Of a stretch of 64,000 nt of DNA, positions 61,213 through 64,000 are shown in pieces. The stretch comes from Methylocystis sp. IM3 (GTDB lineage: Bacteria > Pseudomonadota > Alphaproteobacteria > Rhizobiales > Beijerinckiaceae), in NCBI RefSeq assembly GCF_038070105.1, contig NZ_JBBPBZ010000003.1, positions 31,460 to 95,459 on the forward strand. The letters are read 5' to 3'. The first letter of the stretch is position 1. The number at the start of each line of letters is the position of its first letter. Below the pieces are notes generated by a model. The model did no database searches, was not told where the DNA came from, and was given only the letters and a program-made list of their open reading frames with translations. The position numbers and the translations under genes are program-made.

Positions 61213-62799
61213 ATGCCCATCATTCAAAGACAAAACACGCTTCGACACTTAAGGTTGGCGCCGCTTCTTATCCTGTCTAGCTGTAATTCGATGCCTGGCG
61301 TTGATCTCGCACCCGCTTATGAGCCGCCGGAGTTCATCGTGCCGGCCTCCTGGCGCGGTGCGAGCCCCTTCGTGGAAGCAAAGCCGTCCGACGGAGAAAT
61401 CCGCCCGGACTGGTGGCGGATGTTCAAAGACCCGGTTTTGGATCGGATCGAAGAGCAGGCGATGGCTGAAAATGCGGATCTGCAGGCGGCGGCTGAAAGA
61501 TTTGTGCAGGCGCGCGATCTGATGATGAAGGCGAGATCGCGCATGCTTCCGCAGCTCACCATTGGTTTGGACGCTTCCGACAACAAGGAATCAGAGGCTG
61601 CGTTGTTCAGGGGCCCACTAAATCCAATCTACGATACCTCTGTCGCCGATAGAGCTGGCGCATCGTGGGAGCCGGACCTCTGGTATGCGATACGAAACGA
61701 AACGAAAGCGAGAAGTTATCTCGCGCAACAGAAGGCCGCCGAATTTGCGCTCGCGCGCCTGAGCTTGCAGGCTGAAATTGCCTCGGATTATTTCACACTT
61801 CGGGGATATGACGCTCAGGGAGATATCTACAGTCAGTCTATCTCCTATTATAAACAATCTCTCAATATTGTAAATGAGCGCTATCTCGGCAAGATAGCAT
61901 CTGAACTCGATGTGGCGCGCGCCAAAGCCCTCTTATACAACACAGAGGCGAAGGCGCTGGAGGTGCAGGGCGAGCGAGAAGTAGTCGAGCATGCGATTGC
62001 GATTCTTGCGAATACCGCGCCGGCGAGTTTCAGGATCCCGCAGGCCGCAGGGTTTCGGATAATGCCGCTTAAGATCCCGAGGCGGCTTCCGTCCACATTG
62101 TTGGAGCGGCGGCCCGACATTGCGACTTCCGAGCGGGAGATGGCGCAAGCCAATCGAGAAATCGGCGTTGCCCGCGCGGCGTTTTATCCAAAGGTCGAGT
62201 TCAGGCTAGACGGGGGATTCGAAGACCGTGGGATTAACCTTGTAAAGCTCGCGAACAGCTTTTGGTCATACGGCTCGGCTGTCTCGCTGCCTGTCTTCGA
62301 CGGTGGGTTGCGGCGAGCGCAGTTGCAACGGTCATGGTCGGTCTATCGCGAGACTGAGGACCGGTACCGAACGACGGTTCTCAACGCGTTTCGGGAAGTT
62401 GAGGATGGTTTAAGTCTCACGAACAGGCTCAACGCTGCTGCGAAGAAATTGGACGCAGCCGTGGTCGCAACGCAACAGACCCAAAACCTGACCATGGATC
62501 TCTATAAGGGCGGTCTGAATTCCAGCCTCGATCTCATTTATGCGCAGGTTGCGACCCTGACCGCGCGCATCGACGCCGCCCAGGTCAAGGCGCGCGTGCT
62601 GAAATCGAGCGTCGATCTCATTCGGTCGCTTGGCGGAGGGTGGGACCGCGGTAAGCTCCCGAAGGAGGATGAGATTCAGCCATTCGATTCGCTTCAATAC
62701 GATGGTCTCGAGAAGCCGCCGGAGGCTGGAGGTATCGACGTTCCCGCTGATGACAACACTCGCAATAATAATCTGGCGAACGGTGGGCGCGCGCTCTGA
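61213..62799 (+). CDS. TolC-type outer-membrane efflux lipoprotein (NodT family)
   Basis: A 528-residue outer-membrane channel subunit with a lipobox (ILSSC at about residue 24) and the two OEP repeats, including LQAEIASDYFTLRGYDAQ, LLERRPDIATSEREMAQANREIGVARAAFYPKV and DLYKGGLNSSLDLIYAQ. The C-terminal 55 residues are Asp/Asn-rich and probably flexible. The third component of the RND system. It follows the adaptor by 40 bases. Confidence 0.91.
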   Translation: MPIIQRQNTLRHLRLAPLLILSSCNSMPGVDLAPAYEPPEFIVPASWRGASPFVEAKPSDGEIRPDWWRMFKDPVLDRIEEQAMAENADLQAAAERFVQARDLMMKARSRMLPQLTIGLDASDNKESEAALFRGPLNPIYDTSVADRAGASWEPDLWYAIRNETKARSYLAQQKAAEFALARLSLQAEIASDYFTLRGYDAQGDIYSQSISYYKQSLNIVNERYLGKIASELDVARAKALLYNTEAKALEVQGEREVVEHAIAILANTAPASFRIPQAAGFRIMPLKIPRRLPSTLLERRPDIATSEREMAQANREIGVARAAFYPKVEFRLDGGFEDRGINLVKLANSFWSYGSAVSLPVFDGGLRRAQLQRSWSVYRETEDRYRTTVLNAFREVEDGLSLTNRLNAAAKKLDAAVVATQQTQNLTMDLYKGGLNSSLDLIYAQVATLTARIDAAQVKARVLKSSVDLIRSLGGGWDRGKLPKEDEIQPFDSLQYDGLEKPPEAGGIDVPADDNTRNNNLANGGRAL

Positions 62800-62897
62800 T
62801 AGGAGCCGGTCGGTCTCGAATCCAACAAAGACCTGCATGCGCCAGGGATAAAAGTTTGTTAGAGTGTCGCCTGCGGCCTGTAAAACAGGAGATTTTG

Positions 62898-63194
62898 ATG
62901 GTCCTCGCGCCTAACAATCGAATCGAGATTGTCCTGATGGCTGATCAGGCTGCGCCCATTCATCTATGGGTGCAGTCCTCCGCCGAGCTTGCGCGGCGAT
63001 TGGAATATAACAAGGAAAAGTCGACCCGAATATTGGGCGGTTCGGCGGTCCTTTTGCTTATGGCCTTCCTGCTGATCCCTGCGGCTACGGTATTTCTGTT
63101 CCTTCTGGGCGTGATCGTCGTCTTTCCATTGGCCCTTGTCGGGATGGCGGGTTATTTCCGTGGGAGAGACCCGCAAAATTGGACCGCTCCCTGA
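62898..63194 (+). CDS. Small two-helix membrane protein
   Basis: A 98-residue protein with two membrane helices (about 45-65 and 68-90) and a short charged N-terminus. No family recognised. AGGAG lies 6 bases before the ATG at 62898, so translation is likely. It may belong to the efflux operon, 98 bases after the outer-membrane gene, or be independent. Confidence 0.55.
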   Translation: MVLAPNNRIEIVLMADQAAPIHLWVQSSAELARRLEYNKEKSTRILGGSAVLLLMAFLLIPAATVFLFLLGVIVVFPLALVGMAGYFRGRDPQNWTAP

Positions 63195-63235
63195 AACGGG
63201 GCGCTTATCCATCACATGCATGAGCCACTGTCCCG

Positions 63236-64000
63236 TCAAGGTTGTCGCAGCTGTGGCGGAGCGGCGACTGTGAGTCGGGCCCCTTCCGAATGATCCTTCA
63301 AGGCGACGCCGGTGATGTTTCGCTGCCGCGCCTCCATGCTCAAATAGAAAAGCTTTTGCGCGGCCTCCATACAGGACAAGCCTTGGGCGTGGATATTGGA
63401 CAAACAGTTTCGCTCGGCGTCGGTGCGGCCGATCCGGGGTGAAAAGGTCAGATAGACGCCGAGACTGTTGGGGGAGGACAGTCCGGGGCGTTCGCCGATC
63501 AGGACTGCGACAAGTCTCGCGCTCAGTATTTCGCCTATCTGGTCTCCAACCGCGACTCGTCCATGGCGTACGATCGCCACTGGGCCGATTCGCCAATCAC
63601 CGGCGCGAAACAAGGGAAGCGCCGCATCGAGCAAAGGTATCGCATGAATCATGACCGCCCCGGCGCAGAGGCCGTCGGCCACGACAAAGGCGATGTCGAA
63701 ATCTCCCGATAGTGTGCCAAGGAGGCGGCGGGACGCGTCGTCGATCCTCCTTCCGAGATCGGGCCGCGCCAGATAGGCGCGTCTGTCGGTGGCCGCGCTC
63801 GCGACGCAGACAGGAATGAGGGCCCGTGCGCGAAGGTCTTGCGCAAGCCTGTCTACGTCCAGGACGCCGCCGACTGCGTCGCGAGCGCGCGCATGCGCGA
63901 GGCTGAATTCGAGATTGGCTTTTGTGGCGACCGCCGCGCCGGCGCCAGGCAAGAAGATGCGAGCGGGCGTCGCCGTCCGTAAGGGGGCGAGGCGGTCGGA
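63236..64000 (-). CDS. eutC: Ethanolamine ammonia-lyase small subunit, C-terminal part
   Basis: The reverse strand is open from the window edge to a stop at 63236, about 254 codons. The visible sequence has TPARIFLPGAGAAV then FSLAHARARDAVG near its start, DFDIAFVVADGLCAGA, and GERPGLSSPNSLGVYLTF, all typical of EutC, the adenosylcobalamin-binding light chain that splits ethanolamine to acetaldehyde and ammonia. The start codon and probably eutB lie beyond the right edge. It is convergent with the small membrane protein gene, 41 bases apart. Confidence 0.9.
   Translation of the reverse strand, partial: SDRLAPLRTATPARIFLPGAGAAVATKANLEFSLAHARARDAVGGVLDVDRLAQDLRARALIPVCVASAATDRRAYLARPDLGRRIDDASRRLLGTLSGDFDIAFVVADGLCAGAVMIHAIPLLDAALPLFRAGDWRIGPVAIVRHGRVAVGDQIGEILSARLVAVLIGERPGLSSPNSLGVYLTFSPRIGRTDAERNCLSNIHAQGLSCMEAAQKLFYLSMEARQRNITGVALKDHSEGARLTVAAPPQLRQP

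Noticed and set aside
1..64000. CRISPR arrays, tRNA or rRNA genes, insertion sequences
   Set aside because: I looked for spaced repeats, clover-leaf-like stretches, rRNA-like segments and transposase motifs and found none; only the resolvase hints at mobile DNA.

Overview
The window looks like part of a large, high-G+C alphaproteobacterial replicon. It carries a repABC replication and partition module, so at least this segment is probably plasmid or chromid DNA. The start of nosR, an ergothioneine gene pair, alternative complex III with a caa3 oxidase, and protein sequences resembling those of Rhizobiales all fit an aerobic, possibly methylotrophic or methanotrophic, alphaproteobacterium. That taxonomic reading is inference; no rRNA or marker gene is present.

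Layout. (1) 1-2.6 kb: the 5' part of nosR on the minus strand, divergent from a ferritin-like gene. (2) 2.8-28.8 kb: one long plus-strand operon for an extracellular contractile injection system (eCIS, a phage-tail-like particle). It encodes sheath, tube, a T4 baseplate-chaperone-like protein, a DUF4255 cap protein, an AAA+ ATPase, two tandem DUF4157 (eCIS-core) effector proteins, hub, spike, PAAR-like tip, gp25, two large baseplate-J-like wedge proteins, a tail-I-like protein and a DUF6519 protein. Most neighbours overlap by 1-4 nt or lie within about 35 nt. (3) 28.8-31.1 kb: egtB-egtD on the minus strand. (4) 31.2-36.0 kb: repA-repB-repC with two parS-like sites, a candidate counter-transcribed RNA and an AT-rich candidate origin, followed by a convergent serine resolvase. 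(5) 36.3-48.4 kb: a senC/sco-coxBACD-actABCDEF operon that would encode a quinol:cytochrome c oxidoreductase (alternative complex III) together with its A2-type caa3 oxidase. (6) 48.6-52.5 kb: three related small membrane proteins, an AI-2E family protein and a LysM protein on the minus strand. (7) 52.7-56.3 kb: an orphan nuoD-like gene, an MmgE/PrpD gene and a ComA-like phosphosulfolactate synthase gene. (8) 56.3-63.2 kb: a tripartite RND efflux operon whose pump gene is broken by a one-base frameshift in a C-run, plus a small membrane protein. (9) The right edge holds the 3' part of eutC on the minus strand.

How the parts work together. The eCIS operon would build a particle; the AAA+ ATPase and DUF4255 protein would act in assembly or termination, and the two DUF4157 proteins are the likely cargo. 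These two share an N-terminal module and an internal Cys-containing block but differ at the C-terminus, as modular toxins do, and have no obvious immunity genes. The sco-cox-act operon is a self-contained quinol-to-oxygen electron chain. The repABC block would maintain the replicon. The most noteworthy items are the effector pair, the missing tape-measure gene, the Pvc7-type protein split into two genes, the orphan nuoD/prpD/comA trio, the sco leader hairpin and the frameshifted RND pump.
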